Below, piece after piece: positions 1 through 7,486 of a stretch of 29,034 bases of DNA. Source of the DNA: an uncultured Bacilli bacterium (GTDB lineage Bacteria; Bacillota_I; Bacilli_A; RF39; UBA660); assembly GCA_934141615.1 (NCBI GenBank), contig CAKPCM010000008.1, positions 1-29,034 on the forward strand, written 5' to 3'. The notes under the pieces are model-generated. The model did no database searches. It was not told the origin of the DNA and saw only the letters and a program-made list of their open reading frames with translations. The position numbers were made by a program, and so were the translations under genes. Numbering within the stretch: the stretch's first letter is position 1; every line of letters starts with the position of its first letter.

Positions 1-76
1 TTCGAACCCCCGCGCCGGTTACCCGACCTCCCGGTTTTCAAGACCGGTCCCTTCAACCAGACTTGGGTATTTCTCC
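1..76 (-). tRNA. tRNA-Ser(UGA), 3' end cut by window edge
   Basis: Read on the minus strand, the gene begins GGAGAAA at 76 and shows a D arm, an anticodon loop CUUGAAA (anticodon UGA) at about 33-39, a long class II variable arm typical of serine tRNAs, and the T loop TTCGAA at the window edge. The 3' acceptor strand and any CCA lie outside the window. A promoter sits at 138-167. It is separated from the six-tRNA operon by a terminator, so it is probably its own transcription unit. Confidence 0.9.
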
Positions 77-137
77 ATCTACAATTATTATATGCACGTG
101 GTTAAAAATAATACATTATTAACCAGACAGCAATAAG

Positions 138-167
138 ATTATAGCACATATATTTTTTATTTGTCAA
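138..167 (-). promoter_or_regulatory. Sigma-A type promoter for tRNA-Ser
   Basis: On the minus strand TTGACA (162-167) is followed after 18 bases by TATAAT (138-143), both perfect consensus hexamers. It points at tRNA-Ser, whose mature 5' end is about 60 bases downstream. The -35 lies over the 3' end of a decayed reading frame (157-465). Confidence 0.8.
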
Positions 168-465
168 CACCCATTTTAAGGCAAATAAAAAGCAGGCAAA
201 CTTCATAGTGCCCACTTGTTATTCATGTTTCTTTCGCCCATTTACTTAATTTAGCAATTTCGTTTGTTAAATCTTTTAACGAGCTACCATATCATTCACC
301 TATCCTCTCTATTTTGTTTTTATCTATATTAATAACTTTTCATCGTTTTTTGACTTTGTTTATTTTTCTACAACAAATATGTCGTAGCCTTTCTACCTTA
401 TTAGTATTTTTGTATGTAATGCTTAATTCTTCATATTTCTTATAGGCATCTCCTCGCTTTCTATT
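157..465 (-). pseudogene. Decayed coding relic, interrupted only by TGA codons
   Basis: This lies in the longest gene-free stretch (77-565). One minus-strand frame gives protein-like sequence for about 100 codons, with segments such as 'DAYKKYEELSITYKN' and 'YGSSLKDLTNEIAKLSKW'. It is broken by three TGA codons (near 340, 292 and 223) and by no TAA or TAG until 157-159. There is no start codon or ribosome binding site at the 5' side, where a TAA precedes it at 466-468. I do not recognise the family. It may be a gene fragment left after transfer beside tRNA genes, or chance. The remaining bases, 168-527, hold nothing else that I can support. Confidence 0.35.
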
Positions 466-528
466 TTAAGTATAACTTTTAAATATTAAAATACTATGTC
501 ATATTTATTAAGATTTATTAGAAAGCAA

Positions 529-556
529 CAAAAAAAACTAACCATCAAGGTTAGTT
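529..556 (-). terminator. Rho-independent terminator of the tRNA operon
   Basis: On the minus strand an 8-bp stem (549-556 with 536-543, AACTAACC/GGTTAGTT) and a 5-base loop are followed by a T run (complement of 531-537). It lies 10 bases after the CCA end of tRNA-Leu. Confidence 0.9.
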
Positions 557-565
557 AATTTCAAG

Positions 566-654
566 TGGTGCCCGAGGCCGGACTTGAACCGGCACGAGGT
601 TTAACACTCGCAGGATTTTAAGTCCTGTGCGTCTACCAATTCCGCCACTCGGGC
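566..654 (-). tRNA. tRNA-Leu(UAA)
   Basis: Class II tRNA with acceptor GCCCGAG pairing with CUCGGGC, anticodon loop CUUAAAA (anticodon UAA), a long variable arm, T loop TTCAAGT and an encoded CCA (566-568). It is the last gene of the six-tRNA operon and is followed directly by the terminator at 529-556. Confidence 0.95.
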
Positions 655-655
655 G

Positions 656-731
656 TGGTGTCCTGTATGCGACTTGAACGCATGACCCTCTGATTAAAAG
701 TCAGATGCTCTACCAACTGAGCTAACAGGAC
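656..731 (-). tRNA. tRNA-Lys(UUU)
   Basis: A 76-base cloverleaf with acceptor GTCCTGT, D loop with AGCTCAGTTGG, anticodon loop CUUUUAA (anticodon UUU), T loop TTCAAGT and encoded CCA. Only one base separates it from tRNA-Leu. Confidence 0.96.
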
Positions 732-748
732 AGATGTAAAATAATAAG

Positions 749-823
749 TGGTTGCCTCGGCAAGATTCGAACTTGCGCATGTCAGAGTCAAAGTCTGATG
801 CCTTACCACTTGGCGACGAGGCA
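749..823 (-). tRNA. tRNA-Gln(UUG)
   Basis: A 75-base cloverleaf with acceptor TGCCTCG pairing with CGAGGCA. The anticodon loop CUUUGAC (anticodon UUG) is flanked by stem TCAGA/TCTGA. The T loop is TTCGAAT and CCA is encoded. The unusual first base T of the acceptor is typical of glutamine tRNAs. Confidence 0.95.
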
Positions 824-832
824 ATTCTAAAG

Positions 833-916
833 TGGTGGGGAGAAATGGATTCGAACCATTGAACCCGAAGGAACAGATTTACAGTCTGCCGCGTTTAACC
901 ACTTCGCTACCTCCCC
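833..916 (-). tRNA. tRNA-Tyr(GUA)
   Basis: A class II tRNA of 84 bases with acceptor GGGGAGG, anticodon loop CUGUAAA (anticodon GUA), a long variable arm, T loop TTCGAAT and encoded CCA. A long variable arm is normal for bacterial tyrosine tRNA. Confidence 0.95.
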
Positions 917-922
917 AATTTA

Positions 923-998
<76 letters not shown>

Positions 999-1003
999 AT
1001 TAA

Positions 1004-1080
1004 TGGTGGACGCTATAGGACTCGAACCTATGACCCCTTGCTTGTAAGGCAAGTGCTCTAACCAACTGAGCTAAGCATCC
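1004..1080 (-). tRNA. tRNA-Val(UAC)
   Basis: A 77-base cloverleaf with acceptor GGATGCT pairing with AGCGTCC (one G-U pair), anticodon stem CTTGC/GCAAG, loop CUUACAA (anticodon UAC), T loop TTCGAGT and encoded CCA. It is the promoter-proximal gene of the operon. Confidence 0.95.
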
Positions 1081-1107
1081 AAATTCACATACGTGAGAAC
1101 GTATATA

Positions 1108-1136
1108 AATATATCAGTATTTTTGATGATTGTCAA
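1108..1136 (-). promoter_or_regulatory. Promoter of the Val-Thr-Tyr-Gln-Lys-Leu tRNA operon
   Basis: TTGACA (1131-1136) and TATATT (1108-1113) are separated by exactly 17 bases on the minus strand. The -35 begins only 8 bases beyond the stop codon of the S1-domain gene, so that gene and the tRNA operon are separately transcribed units packed together. An inverted repeat ATACGT/ACGTAT (1089-1104) lies at about the expected transcription start. Confidence 0.82.
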
Positions 1137-1143
1137 GTAAGTT

Positions 1144-1503
1144 TTAAGAATTTTTGTTAATCTCTTCCATTTTTTTGTCAATCCAACCCGGCAAAGCTGA
1201 TTTAAGTAAGTAAAATCCAAAAACAGTTTCCTTGATCTTATTTTTCTTATTCTTATACAAATTTGGATTAACATCCTTCGCAGACAATCTAAGCTGATTA
1301 CTTTTACCATCGCAATTTAATATTTTAACGTTTATTATATCCCCTATACCAACATAATCATTTATACTTTTAACAAACTTATCAGTAAACTCAGAAATAT
1401 GTATTAAGCCGCTATATTCATCATCTATGGCAGCAAATGCTCCATACCTTTCAACTGCTGTTATTCTGGCCTTTACAACGTCTCCTTCCTTATATTTATT
1501 CAT
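1144..1503 (-). CDS. S1 RNA-binding domain protein (CvfD/YugI-like)
   Basis: A 119-residue protein with one S1 (OB-fold) domain at residues 5-78. Hallmarks include 'GDVVKARITAVERYGAFAAID' near the N-terminus (glycine and aromatic pattern of strands 1-3), 'GLIHISEF', and 'VGIGDIINVKIL' before 'QLRLSAKD'. A basic region and a short hydrophobic-aromatic tail follow. Single-domain S1 proteins of this size in Firmicutes (YugI, also called general stress protein 13, or CvfD) bind RNA or ribosomes and affect post-transcriptional regulation; transfer of that role here is by family. The start ATG has an upstream GAGGTG. The gene is divergent from nifU and lies just before the tRNA operon promoter. Confidence 0.85.
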   Translation of the reverse strand: MNKYKEGDVVKARITAVERYGAFAAIDDEYSGLIHISEFTDKFVKSINDYVGIGDIINVKILNCDGKSNQLRLSAKDVNPNLYKNKKNKIKETVFGFYLLKSALPGWIDKKMEEINKNS

Positions 1504-1522
1504 AAATACACCTCTACCATTA

Positions 1523-1551
1523 ATTATATCACAACTTAATATTTAAAACAA
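1523..1551 (-). promoter_or_regulatory. Probable promoter of the S1-domain gene
   Basis: On the minus strand TATAAT (1523-1528) lies 20 bases upstream of the ATG and is preceded after 17 bases by a weak -35, TTGTTT (1546-1551). The -10 is perfect; the -35 matches only in part. It faces the nifU promoter at 1559-1587. Confidence 0.5.
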
Positions 1552-1558
1552 ACAACGC

Positions 1559-1587
1559 TTTACAACATAAATTAAGTGCTGTATAAT
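1559..1587 (+). promoter_or_regulatory. Promoter of the nifU-like gene
   Basis: TTTACA (1559-1564), 17 bases, TATAAT (1582-1587). Transcription should begin near 1594, so the ribosome binding site GGTGAT (1594-1599) lies at the very 5' end of the message. That excludes any start codon at or before about 1595. Confidence 0.75.
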
Positions 1588-1603
1588 TTATTTGGTGATT
1601 AAA

Positions 1604-1840
1604 TTGAAAAAAACAGAAGAAAAAATAATGGAAGTTTTAAATAAAATAAGACCATATTTAAATCAAGACGGTGGTGACGTTGAGTTTGTCAAATTTGAAG
1701 ACGGAATATGTTATGTAAAATTACAAGGTGCTTGTGCTGGATGTATGTTTGCTGATATGACTATTAGTAATACCGTTGAAGAGATACTTACCGCTGAAGT
1801 TCCAGAAGTTATTAAAGTAATAAATTACGAAGAAGTTTAA
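1604..1840 (+). CDS. NifU-like Fe-S cluster scaffold (NifU C-terminal domain)
   Basis: A protein of 78 residues consisting only of the NifU C-terminal domain, as in B. subtilis YutI and other Nfu-type carriers. It has the start 'KIRPYLNQDGGDVEFV' and the cluster-binding 'GACAGCM' with its C-x2-C pair near residue 50. Such proteins bind a [4Fe-4S] cluster, bridged in a dimer, and pass it to target enzymes. I chose TTG at 1604 because it lies at proper spacing from GGTGAT, because the mapped-looking promoter excludes earlier codons, and because the length then fits the family; ATG at 1628 is the alternative. The gene is monocistronic: own promoter, and a terminator that begins inside the last codons. 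Confidence 0.9.
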   Translation: MKKTEEKIMEVLNKIRPYLNQDGGDVEFVKFEDGICYVKLQGACAGCMFADMTISNTVEEILTAEVPEVIKVINYEEV

Positions 1841-1855
1841 ATGAAACTTCTTTTT
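1831..1855 (+). terminator. Terminator of nifU, containing its stop codon
   Basis: Stem GAAGTTT (1832-1838) pairs with AAACTTC (1844-1850), extended by an A-T pair, and is followed by TTTTT (1851-1855). The stop codon TAA (1838-1840) straddles stem and loop. The opposing gene also ends here (1837-1839), but the T run exists only in the plus direction. Confidence 0.82.
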
Positions 1856-2766
1856 ATTATCCAATCAACTCCCGGAATATACCTATTATAAATTTTTGAA
1901 AGAAAAATGTAGACCCAAAGTAGGAACTGTTCGTATTCAAATGACAAAGCTACAACCTCTTCTATTTTTTGTTCATCATCGTTCTCATTTATTATTTTAC
2001 CCTGAATATCAAAAAAATACGACGGATAAAGTAGTCTTCCATAAAATAATAAAGCCTCTTTATAACTTATATAATTGTTAGCAAAAAATTCGCTTACTAT
2101 TTCTTTAGCATCCATTTTTTCGAAGAATGCTTTTTTTACGTATTCAGATACATCCCTCACCCTATAATCACAAACAAAATCTATTGGATTATAAAGTTCA
2201 AATAATGTTCCTTTGGGTTCGATTCTTTTATGGCATATGCTAAGAGGTGCATCATCTTCTAATAAATCCGCCATTCTAACATATGATATGGCATTTTCTG
2301 CAAGTCCTATGTAATAATTTGCAAAGGTACACAAATTTGGGTATTTTTTTCCTATCTCGTTTATTTGGGTTTCTAAATAATCATTTTTTGTTTCCCAAAG
2401 ATTTACCCAGTCATATCTTGCTATTATATTATCACACTTTATATTTATGGAATTATTATTAATATGGCATATTTCTGGTAAAGTTATTCTAGCATTTTTA
2501 TTTACGAATATTTCCATTAAAACATAAGGAACGTTGTTTATGTATGTTAAAATTCTGTTTTCGTTATTTAATTTTATTTCGTGAACAAGCAAGTTTTGCT
2601 TAATCATTTCTTTATTTATTTGATATAAACTATCTGCATCAGAAAGTGGTCTTTCAAACATCATAAAAACATACTCGCTATCTAAGTAGTTAAAAAAGTA
2701 ACTGTTTTCTTTATGGATTATTTCATCCGGATGAAGACTATAATAATAGGCAAGTATGTTATTCAT
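1837..2766 (-). CDS. YutH/CotS-like kinase-fold protein, function unknown
   Basis: A soluble protein of 309 residues without signal peptide or membrane segments. The segment around residues 178-215 ('LSICHKRI', then 'PIDFVCDYRVRDVSEYVK') resembles the conserved 'H-x-R...D-x-R-S-R-D-x-x-E' core of the YutH/CotS branch of the aminoglycoside-phosphotransferase/choline-kinase fold, found in spore-coat associated proteins of Bacilli. In B. subtilis yutH also lies in the same yut region as the NifU-like yutI, which supports the match. Catalytic activity is not established for YutH. AGGAGG precedes the ATG at 8 bases. It converges on nifU, sharing the palindromic TTAA for both stop codons. The match is from memory of the family pattern, so moderate confidence. 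Confidence 0.5.
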   Translation of the reverse strand: MNNILAYYYSLHPDEIIHKENSYFFNYLDSEYVFMMFERPLSDADSLYQINKEMIKQNLLVHEIKLNNENRILTYINNVPYVLMEIFVNKNARITLPEICHINNNSINIKCDNIIARYDWVNLWETKNDYLETQINEIGKKYPNLCTFANYYIGLAENAISYVRMADLLEDDAPLSICHKRIEPKGTLFELYNPIDFVCDYRVRDVSEYVKKAFFEKMDAKEIVSEFFANNYISYKEALLFYGRLLYPSYFFDIQGKIINENDDEQKIEEVVALSFEYEQFLLWVYIFLSKIYNRYIPGVDWIIKRSFI

Positions 2767-2817
2767 ATAAAAGGCCTCCTATTAATTATTATGTAAAACT
2801 TAAGAGTAATAGAAGTT

Positions 2818-2841
2818 AAAAAAGAAGCTTATTTAGCTTCT
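2818..2841 (-). terminator. Terminator of rny, overlapping its stop codon
   Basis: On the minus strand AGAAGCT (2835-2841) pairs with AGCTTCT (2823-2829) across a 5-base loop and is followed by a T run (complement of 2818-2823). The TAA stop of rny (2829-2831) is inside the hairpin. Confidence 0.85.
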
Positions 2842-4382
2842 TCAGTTGCCCTAGTTTCTCTAATTACAGTAACTTTTACTGTACCAGGATATTGCATTTC
2901 GTTTTCTATTCTTGTTTTTATGTCACGTGCCGTTTTATAGCTTCCAAGATCATCTATTTTTGAAGGTTCAACTATTACGCGTAATTCTCTTCCGGCTTGC
3001 ATTGCGTATGCTTTTTCAACACCATCAAAGTCTTTCGCGATTGATTCAAGTTGTTCCAATCTCTTAACATAGTTTTCTAATGAGTCGTTTCTAGCTCCTG
3101 GTCTTGCTGCTGACAGACTATCCGCGATTGCAACCAAAACAGATATTACGTTAGTTGCTTCTTTATCTCCGTGATGAGATTCTATGGCGTTAATAACAAC
3201 TTCATCTTCACCATATTTTTTTGCTAAGTCTGCACCTATTTCGACGTGGCTTCCCTCAACTTCAAAATCAATTGCTTTTCCTATATCGTGAAGTAGTCCT
3301 GCTCTTTTTGCAAGTGCTACGTTTTCACCTAATTCAGCCGCCATAATTCCTGCTAAATGTGCAACTTCTTTTGAATGTTGTAAAGCATTTTGTCCGTAAC
3401 TAGTTCTGAAGTTTAGTTTACCTACTATTGTTACTAATTCAGGATCAAGTTTTGTTATTCCAAGTTCGAACATAGCTTCTTCACCATATTCTCTTATTTT
3501 TACGTTCATTTCTTTGCAGACTTTATCATATAATTCTTCAATTCTTGCTGGATGAATTCTGCCATCTTTAATTAGTGTTTCTATCGTTTGTCTTGCGATT
3601 TCTCTTCTTAAAGGATCGAAACTTGATAATACGATTGCTTCAGGGGTATCATCTATTATAAGGTCAACACCGGTTACTGCTTCAATTGTTCTTATGTTTC
3701 TTCCTTCTCTTCCGATTATTCTACCTTTCATATCATCATTAGGTAAAGTAACTACGCTAACGGTTTGTTCGTTAGTTACATCGGATGCGTATTTTTGCAT
3801 TGATTCAGCTAGTAAGTTTTTAGCCTTTTTATCAACCTCTAGCTTAGCTTCCGCTTCTTTTTCCTTGATGTAAGCTGAAATTTCAGCACTCATTGAAAGT
3901 TCAACTTGCTTCATTATTTCTTCTTTAGCTTTCTTTTTTGAGAAACCAGATATTTTTTCTAGTTTATCTATTTGTTCTTTAATTATGTTTTCAACTTTTT
4001 CTTCTAATTTTTGAATATCTTTTTGTTTCTGGATAATTCCATTTTCTTTTTCATCTAGCATTTGCTCACGGTTTTGAAGTAGTTCATCACGCTTTGCAAT
4101 GCCGTCTTCACGTTTTATTAAACGTTCTTCATTTTCTTTTAAATCTTGTTTTTTTTCTTTTATTTCTTTATCTGTTTCAAGTTTTAATTTATAAGATTCT
4201 TCTTTGGCTTCTAAAAGTGCATCACGTTTTGCCTTTTCAGCGTCTTTTTTTGCTTTTTCAATTATGTTCGAAGCCTTGTGTTCCTCGTTTTTCTTTTTTA
4301 GTGCAGTTATTATAAAGGCTACAACCGCACCTATAAATATTCCAACTATTAGAAGTAAAGAGAAAATAAGTGCATTTCCCAT
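2829..4382 (-). CDS. rny: Ribonuclease Y
   Basis: RNase Y is the membrane-anchored endoribonuclease that starts mRNA decay in Bacilli. The 517-residue protein (B. subtilis 520) has an N-terminal transmembrane helix (residues 2-25), then a long charged coiled coil (about 30-200). The KH domain contains 'GRIIGREGRNIRTIE', and the HD domain has the metal motif 'HDIGKAID' and a second 'ESHHGD'. The C-terminal part is the usual one, ending in 'VTVIRETRA'. I place the start at ATG 4382, 5 bases after GGAGG; a GTG twelve bases earlier overlaps that ribosome binding site. A promoter (4441-4469) and a terminator frame it as a single-gene unit. Confidence 0.97.
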   Translation of the reverse strand: MGNALIFSLLLIVGIFIGAVVAFIITALKKKNEEHKASNIIEKAKKDAEKAKRDALLEAKEESYKLKLETDKEIKEKKQDLKENEERLIKREDGIAKRDELLQNREQMLDEKENGIIQKQKDIQKLEEKVENIIKEQIDKLEKISGFSKKKAKEEIMKQVELSMSAEISAYIKEKEAEAKLEVDKKAKNLLAESMQKYASDVTNEQTVSVVTLPNDDMKGRIIGREGRNIRTIEAVTGVDLIIDDTPEAIVLSSFDPLRREIARQTIETLIKDGRIHPARIEELYDKVCKEMNVKIREYGEEAMFELGITKLDPELVTIVGKLNFRTSYGQNALQHSKEVAHLAGIMAAELGENVALAKRAGLLHDIGKAIDFEVEGSHVEIGADLAKKYGEDEVVINAIESHHGDKEATNVISVLVAIADSLSAARPGARNDSLENYVKRLEQLESIAKDFDGVEKAYAMQAGRELRVIVEPSKIDDLGSYKTARDIKTRIENEMQYPGTVKVTVIRETRATEEAK

Positions 4383-4440
4383 ATTTACCTCCACATTATT
4401 TATTTTACAGCTGCATAAATATCTCTACTTATACAATTCT

Positions 4441-4469
4441 ATTTTAATATTTTAAATGCTCATAGTCAA
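4441..4469 (-). promoter_or_regulatory. Promoter of rny
   Basis: On the minus strand TTGACT (4464-4469), 17 bases, TAAAAT (4441-4446); each hexamer has one mismatch to consensus. The leader to the rny start codon would be about 55 bases. Confidence 0.7.
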
Positions 4470-4488
4470 GGTAAATAAGTTTTATAAT

Positions 4489-5496
4489 TTATTTCTTTAC
4501 TTTAATATACAGTTTTTCTTTATGCACTGTTTTAGCACCAAGGTTAATGATTGCGTATCCTACCATTTCACCATCTTTGTATTTTTTCTTATCTTTTATT
4601 TTGTAGTTTATGTTTATTAAATCCTTTTCTTCTTTTGTTATTGGATAGTAATAATCATCTTTTGCGTATATTTTTTTGTTAGGGAGATTAATTTTGTTTC
4701 GATCAAAAATTTTTTCCATAGAATAATTTTCAAACGCGTACTCATATAACTCTTTGTGATTTTTAAAATCATTTGGATCGTTTAGGGTTACTACTATCAA
4801 ATCTAAGTTTTTCTTGCTTGCTGATGTAACTAGAGTTCTTCTTGCTCTATCGGTGTATCCGGTTTTTCCACCTGTTGTATATTTATATGTGTATAAAAGT
4901 TTATTTTTGTTAGTCCAAACATACGTTTTTTCGTCTGTTTTAACGGTATGTTTTTTACAACCAGTAATTTTTCTAAATGTAGGATCGGAATTTGCGTAGC
5001 GCATTAAAAGAGCCATATCGTATGCGGTTGAATAGTTTTTTGTTTTTTCATCTAACCCGTGTGGATTAGAAAATGTGGTGTTTTTCATGCCGATTTGTTT
5101 TGCTTTTTTGTTCATCATTTTAACAAATTTTTCTTCTCCGCCAAGGTAGTCTGCAATCATAAGAGCAGCATCATTACCACTTTGCATCATAAGGCCATAA
5201 ACCATGTCTTTAAGTTTCATTTTTTCACCAATACTCAGGTATATATTTGAACCGTATGATTCTAATACTTTATCAGTTACGGTTACGGTTTTGTTTAATT
5301 TTCCCGATTCTACGGCAATTATTCCGGTCATTATTTTTGTAGTTGAAGCGATTAGTTTTTTCTTATTCATGTTTTTTGAAACAAGCACTCTTTTTGTATC
5401 TTGTTCCATAAGTACAGCTGATTCTCCTAGACTATAAGCGTTTATTTTTACCGGAAGTAACAATAAAACTGTTATTAATAAAAGTATTTTCTTCAA
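4489..5496 (-). CDS. dacA: Serine-type D-Ala-D-Ala carboxypeptidase (DacA/PBP5 family)
   Basis: A low-molecular-weight penicillin-binding protein that trims the terminal D-alanine of peptidoglycan stem peptides outside the membrane. A signal peptide (LLLITVLLLLPVKINA-Y) is followed by the three active-site motifs of the SxxK family: 'STTK' near residue 50, 'SGN' near 107 and 'KTG' in 'GGKTGYTDRARRTLV'. The family sequence 'NPHGLDE' is also present. About 335 residues, normal for the family, with a C-terminal beta-rich region instead of a second enzyme domain. The start is best placed at TTG 5496, six bases after AGGTG; the ATG at 5502 abuts that ribosome binding site. Confidence 0.94.
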   Translation of the reverse strand: MKKILLLITVLLLLPVKINAYSLGESAVLMEQDTKRVLVSKNMNKKKLIASTTKIMTGIIAVESGKLNKTVTVTDKVLESYGSNIYLSIGEKMKLKDMVYGLMMQSGNDAALMIADYLGGEEKFVKMMNKKAKQIGMKNTTFSNPHGLDEKTKNYSTAYDMALLMRYANSDPTFRKITGCKKHTVKTDEKTYVWTNKNKLLYTYKYTTGGKTGYTDRARRTLVTSASKKNLDLIVVTLNDPNDFKNHKELYEYAFENYSMEKIFDRNKINLPNKKIYAKDDYYYPITKEEKDLININYKIKDKKKYKDGEMVGYAIINLGAKTVHKEKLYIKVKK

Positions 5497-5530
5497 TTTC
5501 ATCACCTACGTAATTGTATGAATTGAAATT

Positions 5531-5563
5531 TAAAAAAAATACCTCATTTGAAGTATTTTTTAT
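5531..5563 (-). terminator. Terminator of htpG
   Basis: On the minus strand a stem AAAATAC/GTATTTT with a short loop, followed by a run of eight T (complement of 5532-5539). It starts just after the htpG stop codon and lies upstream of dacA. Confidence 0.82.
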
Positions 5564-5564
5564 A

Positions 5565-7421
5565 TTATTTAGATAATAGTTCACAGACTAAAGAACTTAA
5601 CTCTGTTGGATTAGAAACTGGAAGTCCTTCAATTAGTCTTGCCTCATCATATAAAATTTTAGTGTACTTTTTTAGCATTTCTTTATCTGTTTTGTATAAT
5701 TCTTTTATCTTTTTAGCAATATCATGCTCCTCGTTTATTTCAAGAACTAATTTAGCATTTACATGTTCATCAGTTGGCATTGCATTAATTACTTTTTGCA
5801 TTTCTACAGTAACTTCGCCATCACTTGTTAAGCAAAGTGGATGTTTTTTTAATTTATTTGTGTATCTTATTTGTGAAACCTCATCGTTTAAAGATTCCTT
5901 CATAAACGCAAACATCTCTTTATCTTCTTCGTTTTTCTTTTTTAGTGCTTCTTTTTCTTCTTCACTCGATAAATCAAAGTCATTTGATGCTACGTTAACA
6001 AACTTTTTGTCTTCGTATTTATCAAGCATTTTAAGTACGAATTCATCAACGTAATCTGTTAAATATAATACTTCCTTATTTTTATCCTTTAGACTTTCTA
6101 CTTGTGGCATCATGTCTATTTTACTTATAGTCTCACCGCATGCATAGTAAATTGCATCATCTTCTTTATCCATCTTATTTACGTATTCTTTTAATGTTAT
6201 GTTTTTCTTTTCCTTTGATGAATAGAAAATTACAAGATCTTTTAATTCATCTTTTTTAGCTCCATAATTATCATAAATACCGTATTTTATATTGACACCA
6301 AAAGTTTTAAAGAATTCTTCGTATTTATCTCTTTCTTTTTCAAGCATTAGGGAAAGTTCTTTTAAAACTTTCTTTTCAATTGTTTTTGCAATAACTTTTA
6401 ATTGTCTGTTTTGCTGAAGCATTTCTCTTGATATGTTAAGTGATAAATCTGGAGAATCCACAACACCTTTTACGAAGTTTAGATAATCTGGAAGTAAGTC
6501 TTCACATTTTTCCATTATTAAAACTCCATTTGAATATAGTTCTAGGCCTTTTTTATAGTCTTTTGTGTAAAAGTCGTATGGTGGATTTTGTGGTATGAAC
6601 ATAAGTGCGTCATAACTAACTAATCCTTCTACTTTAGTGTGGATTACTTTAAGTGGCTTTGTATAATCTAAAAATTTATCTTGATAGAAGTTAAAGTATT
6701 CCTCTTCTTTTATTTTGCTTTTGTTTTTCTTCCATAAAGGAACCATGCTATTTATTGGGTCAGTTAATGTTTCCTTGCCTGTTTTTTCATCTTTTGTTTC
6801 CATTTTTATTGGATAAGTTACGTAATCTGAGTATTTTTTAACAAGTGCTTGAATCTTGAATTCTTCTAGGAATTCATCGTAGTTTTCACCTTCGGTATTT
6901 TCTTTTATATGAAGTGTTATTTTCGTTCCTACATCACTTTTATCTATTTTTTCTATTTCGTATCCACTAGCGCCGTTAGATACCCACTTATAAGCATCAC
7001 ATCCTGCTTTTTTACTTTCTACGCATACCTTATCAGCAACCATAAAACTTGAATAAAATCCTACGCCGAATTGTCCTATTATGTTTATCTTATCTTTTTT
7101 AGTTAGTCCTTCTTTAAATGCTAAAGAACCGCTTTTTGCAATGGTACCTAAATTTTCTGATAACTCGCTTTCTGTCATACCAATACCATTATCTTCTATA
7201 GTAAGTAATCTTTTTTCTTTGTCTATTTTAAGTTTTACGAATAATTTTTTCTTATCAACCTTTAATTTTTTGTTTGTTAATGATTCATAGTATAACTTAT
7301 CTAATGCGTCAGAAGCATTTGAAATAAGTTCTCTTAAGAATATTTCTTTATTAGTATAAATTGAATTAATCATTAAATCTAATAGTTTCTTAGATTCTGC
7401 TTTAAATTGTCTTTTAGACAT
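5565..7421 (-). CDS. htpG: Molecular chaperone HtpG (Hsp90)
   Basis: HtpG is the bacterial Hsp90, an ATP-dependent homodimeric chaperone of the cytosol. The GHKL ATPase domain shows 'ELISNASDALDKL', 'EDNGIGMT', 'GTIAKSG' and 'GQFGVGFYS' (residues about 25-120). The middle domain contains 'NISREMLQQNRQL', and the C-terminal dimerisation domain follows. Length 618 is usual. ATG 7421 is preferred because AAGGAG lies 9 bases upstream; ATG 7430 directly touches that site. A consensus promoter and a CIRCE-type operator lie immediately upstream, so expression is probably repressed by HrcA and raised on heat shock. The htpG of B. subtilis is not CIRCE-controlled, so this wiring differs from that model. 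Confidence 0.97.
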   Translation of the reverse strand: MSKRQFKAESKKLLDLMINSIYTNKEIFLRELISNASDALDKLYYESLTNKKLKVDKKKLFVKLKIDKEKRLLTIEDNGIGMTESELSENLGTIAKSGSLAFKEGLTKKDKINIIGQFGVGFYSSFMVADKVCVESKKAGCDAYKWVSNGASGYEIEKIDKSDVGTKITLHIKENTEGENYDEFLEEFKIQALVKKYSDYVTYPIKMETKDEKTGKETLTDPINSMVPLWKKNKSKIKEEEYFNFYQDKFLDYTKPLKVIHTKVEGLVSYDALMFIPQNPPYDFYTKDYKKGLELYSNGVLIMEKCEDLLPDYLNFVKGVVDSPDLSLNISREMLQQNRQLKVIAKTIEKKVLKELSLMLEKERDKYEEFFKTFGVNIKYGIYDNYGAKKDELKDLVIFYSSKEKKNITLKEYVNKMDKEDDAIYYACGETISKIDMMPQVESLKDKNKEVLYLTDYVDEFVLKMLDKYEDKKFVNVASNDFDLSSEEEKEALKKKNEEDKEMFAFMKESLNDEVSQIRYTNKLKKHPLCLTSDGEVTVEMQKVINAMPTDEHVNAKLVLEINEEHDIAKKIKELYKTDKEMLKKYTKILYDEARLIEGLPVSNPTELSSLVCELLSK

Positions 7422-7457
7422 ATTAGTCATCTCCTTGTTTATTTAAATCACAATTAA

Positions 7458-7486
7458 ATTATAGTACCAACCATTAGCACTGTCAA
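7458..7486 (-). promoter_or_regulatory. Consensus promoter of htpG
   Basis: TTGACA (7481-7486), 17 bases, TATAAT (7458-7463) on the minus strand, perfect in both hexamers and spacing. The -35 is inside the CIRCE-like inverted repeat. Confidence 0.9.

Noticed and set aside
5548..6054. Plus-strand frame of 168 codons
   Set aside because: Antisense to htpG, serine/phenylalanine-rich composition typical of a shadow frame, no ribosome binding site.
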